Below are positions 54,601 to 64,000 of a stretch of 64,000 nucleotides of DNA, in pieces (position 1 is the first letter of the stretch; every line of letters begins with the position of its first letter). The position numbers and the translations under genes were made by a program. This DNA comes from Argyresthia goedartella (lineage: Eukaryota > Arthropoda > Insecta > Lepidoptera > Argyresthiidae). The stretch is taken from the NCBI GenBank assembly GCA_949825045.1, contig OX463829.1, positions 22,352,715 through 22,416,714 on the forward strand. Reading direction: 5' to 3'. Under the pieces are notes generated by a model, which made no database searches, was not told where the DNA came from, and saw nothing but the letters and a program-made list of their open reading frames with translations.

Positions 54601-57600
54601 TGGCTAAGGGAAAAGTTATATGGAATGCACTTGACATTTGATGCTTTGTCATTAACATTCACCCGCATCTATGGAATGCAGGAATGTTTAGTTAGTATGT
54701 TATTTGAAATTCATAAAATCGATATATTCGTGGCTGGGAGGAAATAAAACTAAAAAATTATGTATATCCTTGTAGTTCACTGAAGGCTGGAAATAAATGA
54801 TTTGTTTTTCTGATTCTCAGGCTGCGGTCTAGCCTAGACTGTCTACTAGACAAAGAAACTTTTTGGAATTGTTGTGGTCAATGAGCATACTAGAGTTCTA
54901 CTGATGTGTTGTATACAATTTTGCTACTTTTGAAGCCTACTTACTTATATTAGATATTCGCAAAAGACCTATGATTATATTAATTCCGGAATAAATTGTT
55001 TACCAATATAAGTTTTAATTACCAAATTGGTTACATGTTCACCAAATTTATTGATCCCCTGTGGTTTCACAGAACCGTATTGGTTGCCGTAGGTCACCTT
55101 CTGTCCGAATACTAAAGTTAGGTTGTGTTAGGTCACAATAAAATAACATCACAACATTTCGTTGGGATGGATTTTTTGTGGATGCTACTTGTTACTCAAT
55201 TTGGTTAACAGTTAAACATTAGCCATTTTTAATAACACTGACTTATACGTTGTAAACTTATTGTAAGCCCTCCTCAAGTCCCCAACAGCAATGCACATCT
55301 TCATGATTTATGGCGGATTATTATGCCTTGAAATTGCCTTGAAAAAGGAAGTTAGGCGTTTTGTCATAAAAAATATTGTAATATTTGTTTATCAATTTAT
55401 TGTTTAAATTGTGACAGTGTTAGTAAATAAAATACATCTTAATTCTCTAATGACCTATTTGAAATATTGGGAGCAAAGTTCGGATAAAGTGAACTTGACC
55501 TTGCCTCAGTATCAGCAGCAGTGGTACTGTGCGCACAAAAATAATCGAATAAAAATATGGCAAGTCGTGCCAATTGCCAATATTTACCTTTACCACTTTG
55601 CAAGCAGGCGCCATGTACGTAATATAATTATTTACTATGAAGATGCTTCCCCGTAGTGATAGCACCTTAGAAAAATATGTCCTGTTTGGCATTTTCCTTT
55701 TTTTATTTTTTATTCTGAATTATTTCCACTTATTTAATATAATGATCTCCTCCTTTTACTGCTGACCCTGCAGTAAGTTCATTCGAACAAATCACTGTGT
55801 GGCTTGTGCCAAATACTCCTCCACGGATCAGTTAGATATCAGTGGATATGTATAGCATAAGTGGATATATAGACTTTGTACCAGTGACGTGTCGTAATAA
55901 GAAATGTTGAGCGATGAAAATAAACACGATCTTGAGAGCAGCGTGTTTATGAATTGAAGAAAGAACAAATTTATTAAACTTCAGTTTGTAAAATCAAATA
56001 GGTCTCTTTATGTCCGAATATTAATGTTAGGTTTGTTAGGTTTTCCTCCTTTTTATTGTAACCTGTGGGCGATGTGTGAATTTTCAATAAAATTGACTTT
56101 AGTATCGCGTTGCCGTAAAACGCCAGTTTTGTATAGCAACGTCACATGACTATCGAGCTTGCGACTCACTGGTAACGTGACTTTTCTATAAAAAAACTAG
56201 CGTTTTACGGCAACGCGATACTAAAGTAAATTTTATTGAAAACTCACACTTCGCCCACTGGAGCCGAAGCGAAGCAGAGCGGTACGAGCTGAAAACCTTG
56301 TAGTGTATACAATAGGTGTGTCATTTTGATTTAACATTTAGTAAACAACAGGCAACAGATCTAAATTTTTGCTGGATGTATTTGTTTAGACAATAATTGG
56401 TTACACAGAGCAACTGTATCTCTGCCACCCCGTATGGGAAAATTAAATTTTGCGTGCATTCTTTTGAATACCTACTCGTTATTACTATAGATAGTTTTCA
56501 TGCCTTGGTAATTTGGGATACGTATTAAGATATTTTACCCCGAACTTATGGGTAAAAAATATATAAGCTAGCAACACTAGTGGTACACCTATGAACGTAA
56601 CGGCGAAGGTAAAGGTTATAAGGAATGCACTTTTACCAGTCAATATGTTTCAGACATGCGGCATCACCGGTCGTTCCTACGACTACGGTATGATGAGAAT
56701 GATGATCGAGCGATGTGCCACGGGCTTGCTGGCGGCCCTCCGCCTGTCGCCAGGGGACAAGCTGGGGTTGATCCTCCCCAACCTGCCGGAGTTTGTCGTG
56801 CTGATACACGGGGCTATGCGAGCTGGCTTGGTGGTCACCTTTGCCAACCCCTTATATACGCGCGGTACGTAAGCATACTTTCGACGTCTGTGTAGTCATT
56901 GGTCGGACATGGCCGGAGATCAGAATGATGGCCGCGGAGAAGACTTCACGGTCCCAGATCCCACCCCACATAGGGGTAAAGGGGGACAATAGTAAGTAAG
57001 TAAGTATAGTCGTTATTACTCGTATGTTAATTGCTAAAAAACAGACTTGTTTGCTAATAATACGAGTGTGTATAAATGATATGTCCGATAAGTTCGTTAT
57101 TTACGGAAATATTTGTCAATAGATAGTGGAATGCAAAGTGTACGACGGAAAGACTTCAAAGGTGTTATCAAAAATATGACAATGTACGACGAATCTCCTC
57201 GTTTATGATTGTTCCGAGATAAAGTCCAAAATTGTACAAATAATGATTATTTTTTTGCGTTACGCCGTATCTTGACGGTTTCCCCTGTTTCAATATTTTA
57301 TCTTATATAGACTACGCAGTAATAATACCTTGCCTAGGTAACTAATATTATCTGTGCTAGTAGGTGAAGTTACCTGTGTACTACCTGCAAAAATGCGCAT
57401 TCATCAATGGACGATGCTAAATAAATGTATTGTATTTTATTTTATGAAATAGCCTATTTTAAGAAACTGATTTGAATATTTCGAGATGTCTAAACACTTT
57501 TTAGGGTTCCGTACCTTAAAAGGAGCCCTTATAGCATCACTTCGTTGTCCGTGTGTCTGTCAGTCTATCCGTCTGTCAAGACCCCATTTCTCAGGAACGC

Positions 57601-60600
57601 GCAAAGATGTCAACTTGAAATTAATATCGATTTCTTAGGTTTGTGGTCTGTCAAAGTTGTGAGAAAATCAAACGTCTAGGTCAAAGCAATCAAATGATAC
57701 CGCCATATACATATGTCACAATATTGCTGAAAATGCTTGATATCCACAAGCGAATCAAAATCTATAGGGTATTTCCCGTTGACCTAGAATCACTAAATAT
57801 GGCACGAAGCAAGGACTTATAGCACAAGTAAAGGAAATATTCTGAAAACCTGAAAAACTAACAATTTCAATTTCAGTTATTACTTACAAACTTTTCATGC
57901 ATCGTGTACGGTACACGGTGTATCTGTCGTAACCATATCGTAGAATTGGCTATAACATGAAATAGCCAACCTTGGTTGAATCAGAACTTCCATTGAACGA
58001 AGAAATATTTCAGGGCAAAACACTGCGGTGGCTTAAGTGAAGACTAAAGGGAGCGAGCGCTGCGAAGCCTCCGAATTGTATTAGTGTTAGTTCGACATGT
58101 ATAACATTAAAAAAACACGTAATACTAAATATAAATGATTTTAAAAAGACATTTTTTCGTGAAATTCAACCCTTTCTGATTATTTCATGAAATAATATGA
58201 TTAACCCAGAAGTGGCTATTTCCTGAAATGATTAAATCATAGCTACGACATATAAGTAATTAGTAAAACAACAACCTGTATATTCGGTAAATATCAGAAA
58301 TCGGACTTTTCGATATTTACGAGTATTATTAAAATCGGATTGTTGCGAACCCTGTTTTATAACTACCCATTGAAATATGTTGTTCTCGGAAAAAATATAT
58401 AGATTACTTACCTCCGTTTTCAGACGAAATACGGCGCCAGTTCAACGATTGCGGAGTGAAGGCGATTGCTACGATTGAGATGTTTATGGAGACGGCCCAG
58501 GAGGTCGGCAAGTCATTGGAGGGCTATAGAGGCACTATCTGGGTTGGCGGCGAGGATGACAAAGGAAATGGTAAAGAATAAACCAATAGACCAGATGGCG
58601 AGACCTGAGAAATGCGTTTGTGTGCTTCACAATTCTCATGTGTCGCCTTGTTACCTCTATGATTGAAACAGATAATAAGGCCCATCAGATCTTCTCCTTC
58701 TTCTTTTAATTTGGCGTGCTAACCTCTTTTGAGGTTAGTTTTGCCAGTGTCAAGTATATTTGAAAGATCACAAATAGGTCATTTTCTCTATTGAGAACCT
58801 GGAAATAATGTCTTGAGAATTATTTGTTGTTCGTTAGCACTACCCGGGAGGGAGCGTATTTATATTATTATTATTAGTCCATATAAATTATATATGTATT
58901 GTAGGGCCAAGACACAGACATGTCAGTTTTAGTTTCACAGTGCGGTGACCAGCTTGAAACATCGATTACATTGAAATAATCAATATGGACTTCAAACTTC
59001 TGTGAATTGAATGCAGTCTGCATTGCATTCAATCATTTTTGATCGATCGTTTTATTGGGTTACATCTCATAACATCATCATCGGCGTTTAAAAATAAAAT
59101 GGTTTCACCAACGCACACTGGATTGACCCCATACAAGAGATGGGACATTAGATGCTAAAGTGCATGTTGGAAAAATGAAATTGCCAATGCATCCCTTATT
59201 CAAAGATATTCAAAGATAGATTTATAGATTTCGTTTTTTATAAAACGATAAACAAATAAAAACCATTTCTTTAGTATGGGGAGTAGCATAAAACTATATA
59301 TCTCAGGATTCCCTCCTTGTTTCGGATTGCGGTTTTCAAAAATAATATTAAGTAAAATTATATGCTATTTTCATCTCTTGACACAAGGTGCGCTCAACGC
59401 GCCCCAGACTGCGATGACAAGTGTAAAAAATACCATATAAGTGTTAGAAAGTAGGTGTACTTAGCAATATATGAGGTCGGTACTTGGCCAAAATTCAAAG
59501 ACACCCTAATGTAATAAGATATGGAAATAATGTTAAACAATTTGTAAAAAAAAAACAATTAGGAGGGCAATTAAGTAACGAAGCACACTAATTAGGTGCA
59601 GTTACTTAGAAAAATGTTGTGGAATGGACACAGACTTTCTTACTATTAAAAAATATACTATTGTTATTATATAAATATACTATTGTTGTCGTATTGCAAA
59701 GACAGCAGATTTATATGTGGAATTTATCCATGGTACCACATGCCATCCAGTCTCCCCAGAGTACATAAACATGGTCCCCAAATTGTGGAGCATCTAGCGG
59801 TAATCCCAAGCAGGCTTCTTGTCAGAAGAGGACTCTGAAACGGGGAATAAAGATTTCCGCGAGTACAGGGAACACCATACCGGGAAATGTAGCAGGTTGG
59901 CGATTAATGAAGATATCCTTCATAAGCTGCTCTCCTCAGATGCTCTCCATTACAAGCTTGTGTCCAACATTCAGGAACGAAATCCCGAAATCTTCATTTA
60001 AGAAACTCGACAATTTACTTATACTGCATAGAAAATAAATTTAATTCGTTGATGTTTCTACGTAATTTGTTGAAGATTCAGGGGAGGACAATACGGCAGT
60101 GACGATGATGATTATGATAAGCTACTGGAGAGGATGAGCTAGTTGAATGATTAATGTATAATTTGTTTGTAAATATTTTGTTTAGCGATCGTTTCTTATT
60201 TTGTATAATACCTTATCACAAATGCAAAATCTGTGTCGTCTGTAAATTCATTATTATTATTTATACCATTCTTTGTTCTTAACACATTATATACATTTTT
60301 ATTATTACAGCTGAATTTTATTAGGTTATCCTAAAAACATTACTTATCATGATGATATCTCTTAAGGGGCGCGTTAGGGGCACCATGTGTCAAGGGCTGA
60401 AAAATTTAAAATATTATTTTTGAAAACTGCAATCCGCAACAAGGAGGGAGTCATGAGATATACAGTATTTATGCTACTGTTTGAGATATAAAAAAACTCT
60501 TTTTTATAGGGCCAATTTTTTTTTTATATCGCAATTTAGTTTATAAAGATCCAATGTCCCACCTCTTGTATGGGTTCGATCCACCGTGCGACGTAACCTT

Positions 60601-61884
60601 GTAACGACGATGTTCAGATTTTAGAGCTAAACTTGTTTATTAAGTTTTGTAGGATTATTGGTCAGAGTAAATCGTAAAATTGCCTTCTTATGTCATTATT
60701 ACAATAACATATTGTGTCTTAACTGAAAAAAGTTAGCAATTGTGCATTTTCTTTCATAACTGTTGTCAAAAGACGTCAGCTTCTTCTTTAACCCTCAAAG
60801 TTAAGCGACCGCACTTAAATTAAACATACCAGCGGTCACGCTTGCTTTAAATTAGAGAGAGGAATTATCCATAAAAGCTAGTCGAAGTCGATTAAACGAT
60901 GCATTCGGTTACAAGTTAGATTTGAAGTCGTAAAAAATATTGCACGCAAATATTCGCGTTGCAGATCGATTTTTCACTGCCGCTCGATAGTTTCATTGGA
61001 GGCAAATTTTAAATTGGAACTAATGTATTTTCAATTTTAAATAAGCGAGTACTCGGAACGATTTCATTGATCTGGCCAGTGTCAGCTAAGTAAAATATTT
61101 TTTTCGCAAAATTTTCTGAATGACTTGTGACATCCGCATGCAACACTTGATAAAAGGTTTCTGAGCGCATGCTGCTTGCTGCCGTCTCGCGGTTGCCTTG
61201 CTAATAGTTGTTATCTGGAAATCAGTCGCATCGTTCTGCTTCTTCTTCTTAGTATGCAAGCGCTGTTATATGTGCGACTTGTCAATCAAAGTCAAAGTCG
61301 GTCAGTCTTTATTACTGCAGATATTTACACATAGGTACAATCACTCCCTTCCCCGCCTCATCGCTCACATACAGAACATCACTACACATACATCCGGCTC
61401 GAAGGACCATAAAAGATCCTCTCCTTATCCTTGTTCTGGGTCTTGAGGTCGAGAATCAAACTGCAGCTAGGTTTATGCTGATACAATAGCTTTATAATAA
61501 TTAAACGGACTAAGTAATACAATATCAGACGTGAGTTGCATAAAAGCGACGATCAGAATGAATGTGATTGGCTGGGTAAGGAACCCCCCCCGCCCCTCGT
61601 AGATGAGGAAGAGCCAAGAGGCTATGGTGCCAACACCGCACACTAGATCATCTCCACTAATCCTCCTAATGCCTCATCCCCAGCCGTGTTCGGGCTTAAG
61701 CCCCTTCTAATGGATGCCCACGAGATGGACCTGCCCACCGTCGACTGCGAGCAAGTCTGTCTGATCCCATACTCGAGCGGGACTACGGGCATGCCTAAAG
61801 GCGTCATGCTGACCCACAAGAATCTGGTGTCCAACATCAAGCAGGCGCAGGATCCCAGGATGATGAAGTATGAGGGGGAGAAAG
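51606..61884 (+). CDS. 4-coumarate-CoA-ligase-like acyl-CoA synthetase (first four exons)
   Basis: Member of the ANL adenylating superfamily (4CL/luciferase-like branch), which activates a carboxylic acid with ATP and then forms a CoA thioester. Exons: 51606-51848, 56654-56864, 58424-58570, 61684-61884. Phases 0,1,1,1 close, giving 267 residues. The N-terminal 40 residues are rich in Arg and Lys without acidic runs at first ([27 protein letters not shown]), suggesting a mitochondrial presequence; insect 4CL-like enzymes more often have a peroxisomal C-terminal signal, which cannot be checked here. Motifs: [27 protein letters not shown] [20 protein letters not shown], and the P-loop-like AMP-binding motif [11 protein letters not shown] (residues 230-240) followed by VMLTHKNL. 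The adenylation core and C-terminal domain lie right of the window. Substrate is unknown. Confidence 0.92.
52190..52390 (-). mobile_element. SINE2 copy
   Basis: TTCTGGCCCCACACTAGGAT, CGTGGGAACCAGAAACAGCT, GGCCTGGGGATTTTTT and CGCCACAGGCGTCGTC. Reverse orientation relative to its tRNA head. The B box is eroded (GCAAACCTGGGATC). Confidence 0.78.
52738..52945 (-). mobile_element. SINE2 copy, well preserved
   Basis: Runs from CATAAACATTTATTTACAAG to the reversed head CTCCGCAGAGGTCGTCATAA. Contains CCCACACTAGGATACCCTGT and a diverged B-box complement (GGGATTCGCACCTGGGACC). Confidence 0.82.
53397..53745. repeat. Tandem repeat, three units of about 115 bp
   Basis: CTTAGAAGCGATACGTCTAA starts at 53414, 53529 and 53643 (periods 115 and 114). 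Each unit includes GTAGCGGGGGCAGGTAACTC and GAGTGGCGTGCTTCCTCTCC. Differences are few. No coding frame or named repeat is recognised; the block is GC-richer than its surroundings. Confidence 0.92.
54058..54265 (+). mobile_element. SINE1 copy 3
   Basis: TTTAGCCTAGCGGGTAGTGA (A box), GGTTCGAATCCC (B box), AAATATTTGTGTG and CTAGTATCCATAACACAAGC. The best-kept tRNA-like head of the three copies. Confidence 0.87.
54288..54625. mobile_element. MITE M2 copy 2
   Basis: ATATAACTTTTCCCTTCGCC at the left and AATGGCTAAGGGAAAAGTTA then TATGGAAT at the right form the terminal inversion. The inner ATTGGGGAATTGTGATCTGA and TTTACCCATTTTTTTGACAG are shared with the other copies in reverse. Confidence 0.78.
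54626..56067. other. Synthetase intron 1, unassigned part
   Basis: Around 55000-55230 TACCAAATTGGTTACATG and ACCAAATTTATTG motifs recall the outer parts of the 13.2 kb family H copy. No gene is seen. Confidence 0.4.
56068..56262. mobile_element. Foldback MITE, about 195 bp
   Basis: GGGCGATGTGTGAATTTTCA, then GACTTTAGTATCGCGTTGCC and GTAAAACGCCAG, faces its near-perfect reverse complement (GCGTTTTACGGCAACGCGAT, ACTAAAGT, then TGAAAACTCACACTTCGCCC). The arms are about 70 bp. Confidence 0.88.
56400..56455 (+). mobile_element. SINE3 tail fragment
   Basis: CAACTGTATCTCTGCCACCC then CGTATGGGAAAATT matches the end of the SINE at 12885-13078. Confidence 0.6.
57497..57830. repeat. Family P repeat, reversed copy
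   Basis: TTTTTAGGGTTCCGTACCTT, CACTTCGTTGTCCGTGTGTC, GTCAAGACCCCATTTCTCAG and AAAATCTATAGGGTATTTCC. Counterpart of 34700-36060 on the other strand. Confidence 0.7.
57940..58260. repeat. Dispersed repeat hosting a family H hairpin
   Basis: TAACATGAAATAGCCAACCT at the left and CGTGAAATTCAACCCTTTCT to GGCTATTTCCTGAAATG, CTACGACAT at the right are partial reverse complements. A family H piece (CAGGGCAAAACACTGCGGTG, GTGAAGACTAAAGGGAGCGA) lies between, about 58012-58090. Same family as 13880-14040. Confidence 0.6.
59100..60605. mobile_element. Non-autonomous DNA transposon with about 250-bp inverted repeats
   Basis: The left arm (about 59108-59412) has GACCCCATACAAGAGATGGG, GAGTAGCATAAA, TATATCTCAGGATTCCCTCC, TTGTTTCGGATTGCGG, TTTTCAAAAATAATATT and CTCTTGACACAAGGTGCGCT. 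The right arm (about 60356-60597) is its reverse complement with local differences. The total is about 1.5 kb. Inside sits a short coding remnant. Confidence 0.83.
59735..60001 (+). pseudogene. C-terminal remnant of an unidentified transposon protein
   Basis: The frame reads [19 protein letters not shown], then ([20 protein letters not shown] and [20 protein letters not shown]), ending [11 protein letters not shown]. It resembles the C-terminal stretch of uncharacterised insect transposon proteins with a VHK-x-hydrophobic-x-HG start and a SEEAxEARNKDxRxYRExxTRK core. I cannot name the superfamily. No upstream catalytic domain is present, so this is what remains after internal deletion of the parent. 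Confidence 0.55.
61275..61345 (-). mobile_element. LINE tail fragment
   Basis: CAAAGTCAAAGTCGGTCAGT then CTTTATTACTGCAGATATTT ACACATA matches the 3' end of the LINE at 29868-32937 in the same orientation. Confidence 0.6.
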
Positions 61885-62249
61885 GTACGTGATAGAATTA
61901 TATTTTTAAATTCTCGTAGTGATCTCTCCCATAAATGGGGATTTTTGGATGTTTTGTCCAATTTTGTCCACATGAGAATTGAAATGATGGAGAAAAGGTT
62001 ATGTGTGGGGGTAGGGGTATTTAGGGGTAACCCCTAGTTACTAGTTCGGAGATAATCGCTGCTTCGTGAAAGGGTGCGAAACCGATATTTTTATTTTTTC
62101 GTTTATAATATACTAAATTTGGTAACATTTCTTCGATTTTTTTATTTTGTTTGATTTTAAGTTATGCTTATAGATTGTTTTATAAGTTTCTATGATTTTG
62201 GTTAAAACTTTCAAAACGTTTTATCTCCGTACTACAGATACAGTGCGTT
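61885..62249 (+). other. Start of synthetase intron 4
   Basis: No gene or repeat recognised. Confidence 0.4.
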
Positions 62250-62915
62250 TCATATAACGTTTCCCTTTGAAGTTGGCTGTAGTGCACAACTGTCGAAAAA
62301 ATGGGGAAAAGCAATATCCGGTTGCCAGACTAGATCACAATTCCCCACTTTTAAAATATAAAATAGCAGGTTTGTAGGTATCTACAACCTCGTCAATTTA
62401 GTAAATTAAATACGTCTCGAATCGTCTAGATCACAATTCCCCACTTTCTAAAAATAAGATAGCGGGTATGTAGTTACGGCTGTCTTCGGCTATGTCAATA
62501 TTGCTTTCATTATTTTAAATATCTACTTGTTTTTACTAAAGATAGTTGATGCCTTGATACTTTGGGCTAGATTTTATATTTCAGTCACTGCTAACTACTT
62601 GCCAGTGGGCCTGGCGGATTCCGCCAAAAGTTTATAGGTAATTTCGCGTTGTGACGTTATTTTTATATCTATCGCTTTCTTTATTTTTATAAAACGCTGA
62701 GGAAGGAACAAGCTAGCTAATGAATGAGATAAATTCTAGTTAGAATACAATAAGGACCCCAAAAATCAGGTCAGCAGCCACACTGACAGGGGAGTTATTC
62801 AAAATGGCGGCCCACTGGTGAATAAGATAGTTTTTTCTCATTTTTTTAGAGTTAGAACAACTGGTTTCATTGTTACCAACTTAACGCCGAAGGGAAAAGT
62901 TATATGGAATCATCT
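62250..62915. mobile_element. MITE M2 copy 3, expanded
   Basis: CATATAACGTTTCCCTTTGA at the left and AACGCCGAAGGGAAAAGTTA then TATGGAATC at the right. The M2 core (AAAAATGGGGAAAAGCAATA, TAGGTATCTACAACCTCGTC) is followed by a second partial copy (ATCACAATTCCCCACTTTCT) and extra sequence, making it about twice the usual length. Confidence 0.72.
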
Positions 62916-63104
62916 TATCAGGCACACATTACCGGAGGCTGCATACCACTTCACATCATAAGGTACCTTCACCTGTGGTACGTCACATTTTATCTTTCCT
63001 ATTGCAGTGGCCTTATTCAAATGGTTCTCCGAATTTTCATTATTGTTGAAGTTTCAAAAACCACTACTTATAGGTAATGCCGTTGATTTGCAATCAATTT
63101 TGAT

Positions 63105-63275
63105 GACCTCTGTGGCGCTGCGGTTGTGGCTCTGACTACCATGCGAGAGGTCCCGGGTTCGAACCCCGGCTGGGGATAAAGAAAAAAAAACAGGTCTTGG
63201 AGGTTTATATGTGTGTGCCGTCGCTGTTTCTGGTTCCCACGATACCCTATTTGCTATGTAAATGTTTATGTTTAA
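63105..63275 (+). mobile_element. SINE2 copy, best head, plus orientation
   Basis: The head GATGACCTCTGTGGCGCTGC GGTTG resembles a tRNA A-box region. B box GGTTCGAACCCCGG at about 63156-63169. The body GGTCTTGGAGGTTTATATG and CGTCGCTGTTTCTGGTTCCC follows, with the end GTAAATGTTTATG. It defines the family for the four reversed copies. Confidence 0.88.
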
Positions 63276-64000
63276 TAGATAGTGAAGTAAGGTACAGTTG
63301 TATGGTAAGGCCCACTTTTTTACAAATTGAAATAAAAGCTTTATTTAACCACCCTCAAGGAAAAAAAGGTCTACAATGAAAGATATGACCATTTCAAAAT
63401 CCAAATAAATGTACTTTTTTTGGCTATAACGACGGTAAGTTACTTTTTTGAACGTTTTTGAAAACTCTATTTTTGGCTTTACTAAAAATGGTGTCGATAA
63501 TAAGGCCCGTGCCGATTGTATGAAGTTTGTCGCAAAAGTATGCATTGAAGACCTCAAAGATTGAATAAATATGAACATTGTAATATTCAAGAGCATTACA
63601 ACAGGAAGCATAAACTAATATCATCAATAATTTGTTAGAAAATTACGCTTTTCCACTGTGTGAGAAAACAGTCTAGCTTTTGTATTTTTAGGTGTTTTGT
63701 AAATAAGTATTGGTATTTTATTTAAAAATATTGTTATTCATTCTAGAATTGAGTAATTATTGTCAAGGTTTTTGGATTTTAATTTTCATACATTGGGCCT
63801 TATAACACAGATATCGTTAAGAAGGCCCATATGGTCGGTTACAAGACCCTTTAAAATTCAGTACAACTCACTTGATTGAAAGCATCCGAATTTCCGATCA
63901 GTAATTATAAGTGTATTTATCATCATCATCAAGCACTTCTGTAACACTCAGTAAAACATTGTTTGTTAAATTTAACACTACAGAAACTAACGGGCTTTAT
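63276..64000. other. Synthetase intron, right edge
   Basis: AT-rich; no gene or named repeat recognised. The frames present are short and lack motifs. Confidence 0.45.

Overview
The window is nuclear DNA from a lepidopteran insect, most likely a moth. It is AT-rich, its genes have many short exons with GT/AG introns, and the introns are packed with tRNA-derived SINEs of lepidopteran type, a maT-type mariner, CR1/Jockey-type LINEs and a CCTAA (insect telomere) repeat tract. There is no operon structure and nothing bacterial. The species cannot be fixed from the sequence alone.

Four cellular genes are visible. NPRL3, a GATOR1 subunit acting upstream of TORC1, is on the minus strand; five 5' exons span 9570 down to 6622 and the rest lies beyond the left edge. 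ACBD3/GCP60, a Golgi adaptor, is on the plus strand with ten exons from 10256 to 21572; it is complete at 489 residues and lies head-to-head with NPRL3 across 685 bp. An ABCB10-like mitochondrial ABC transporter is on the plus strand with ten exons from 25041 to 47667; it is complete at 703 residues. A 4-coumarate-CoA-ligase-like acyl-CoA synthetase is on the plus strand with its first four exons from 51606 to 61884 and continues off the right edge. I rebuilt the exon chains by hand. In all four genes the exon phases close exactly and the joined proteins match the family architectures.

Most other sequence is mobile DNA. From 1 to 6390 lies the 3' part of a decayed Pao/BEL retrotransposon. Its 3' LTR is split by a 2989-bp hAT element that keeps terminal repeats and an exact 8-bp target duplication. 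The introns hold a damaged LINE (29868-32937), a second LINE fragment inserted into a MITE (33339-34553), a maT mariner (42559-43841) and several long-inverted-repeat elements (26938-27573, 27604-29045, 59100-60605), plus three SINE families and several MITE families. Between ABCB10 and the synthetase, a long-inverted-repeat element (48203-51383) contains a LINE reduced to an intact ORF1 plus an ORF2 tail.

The four genes have no common pathway; they look like ordinary neighbours. I found no convincing new multi-gene system. The most interesting signals are structural: a perfect 10-copy, 34-bp array carrying a Pol III A-box-like motif; telomeric repeats and a poly(A) segment enclosed in 47-bp inverted repeats; an ORF1-only half-LINE; SINEs abutting splice sites of three of the genes; and a set of unrelated near-perfect micro-foldbacks.
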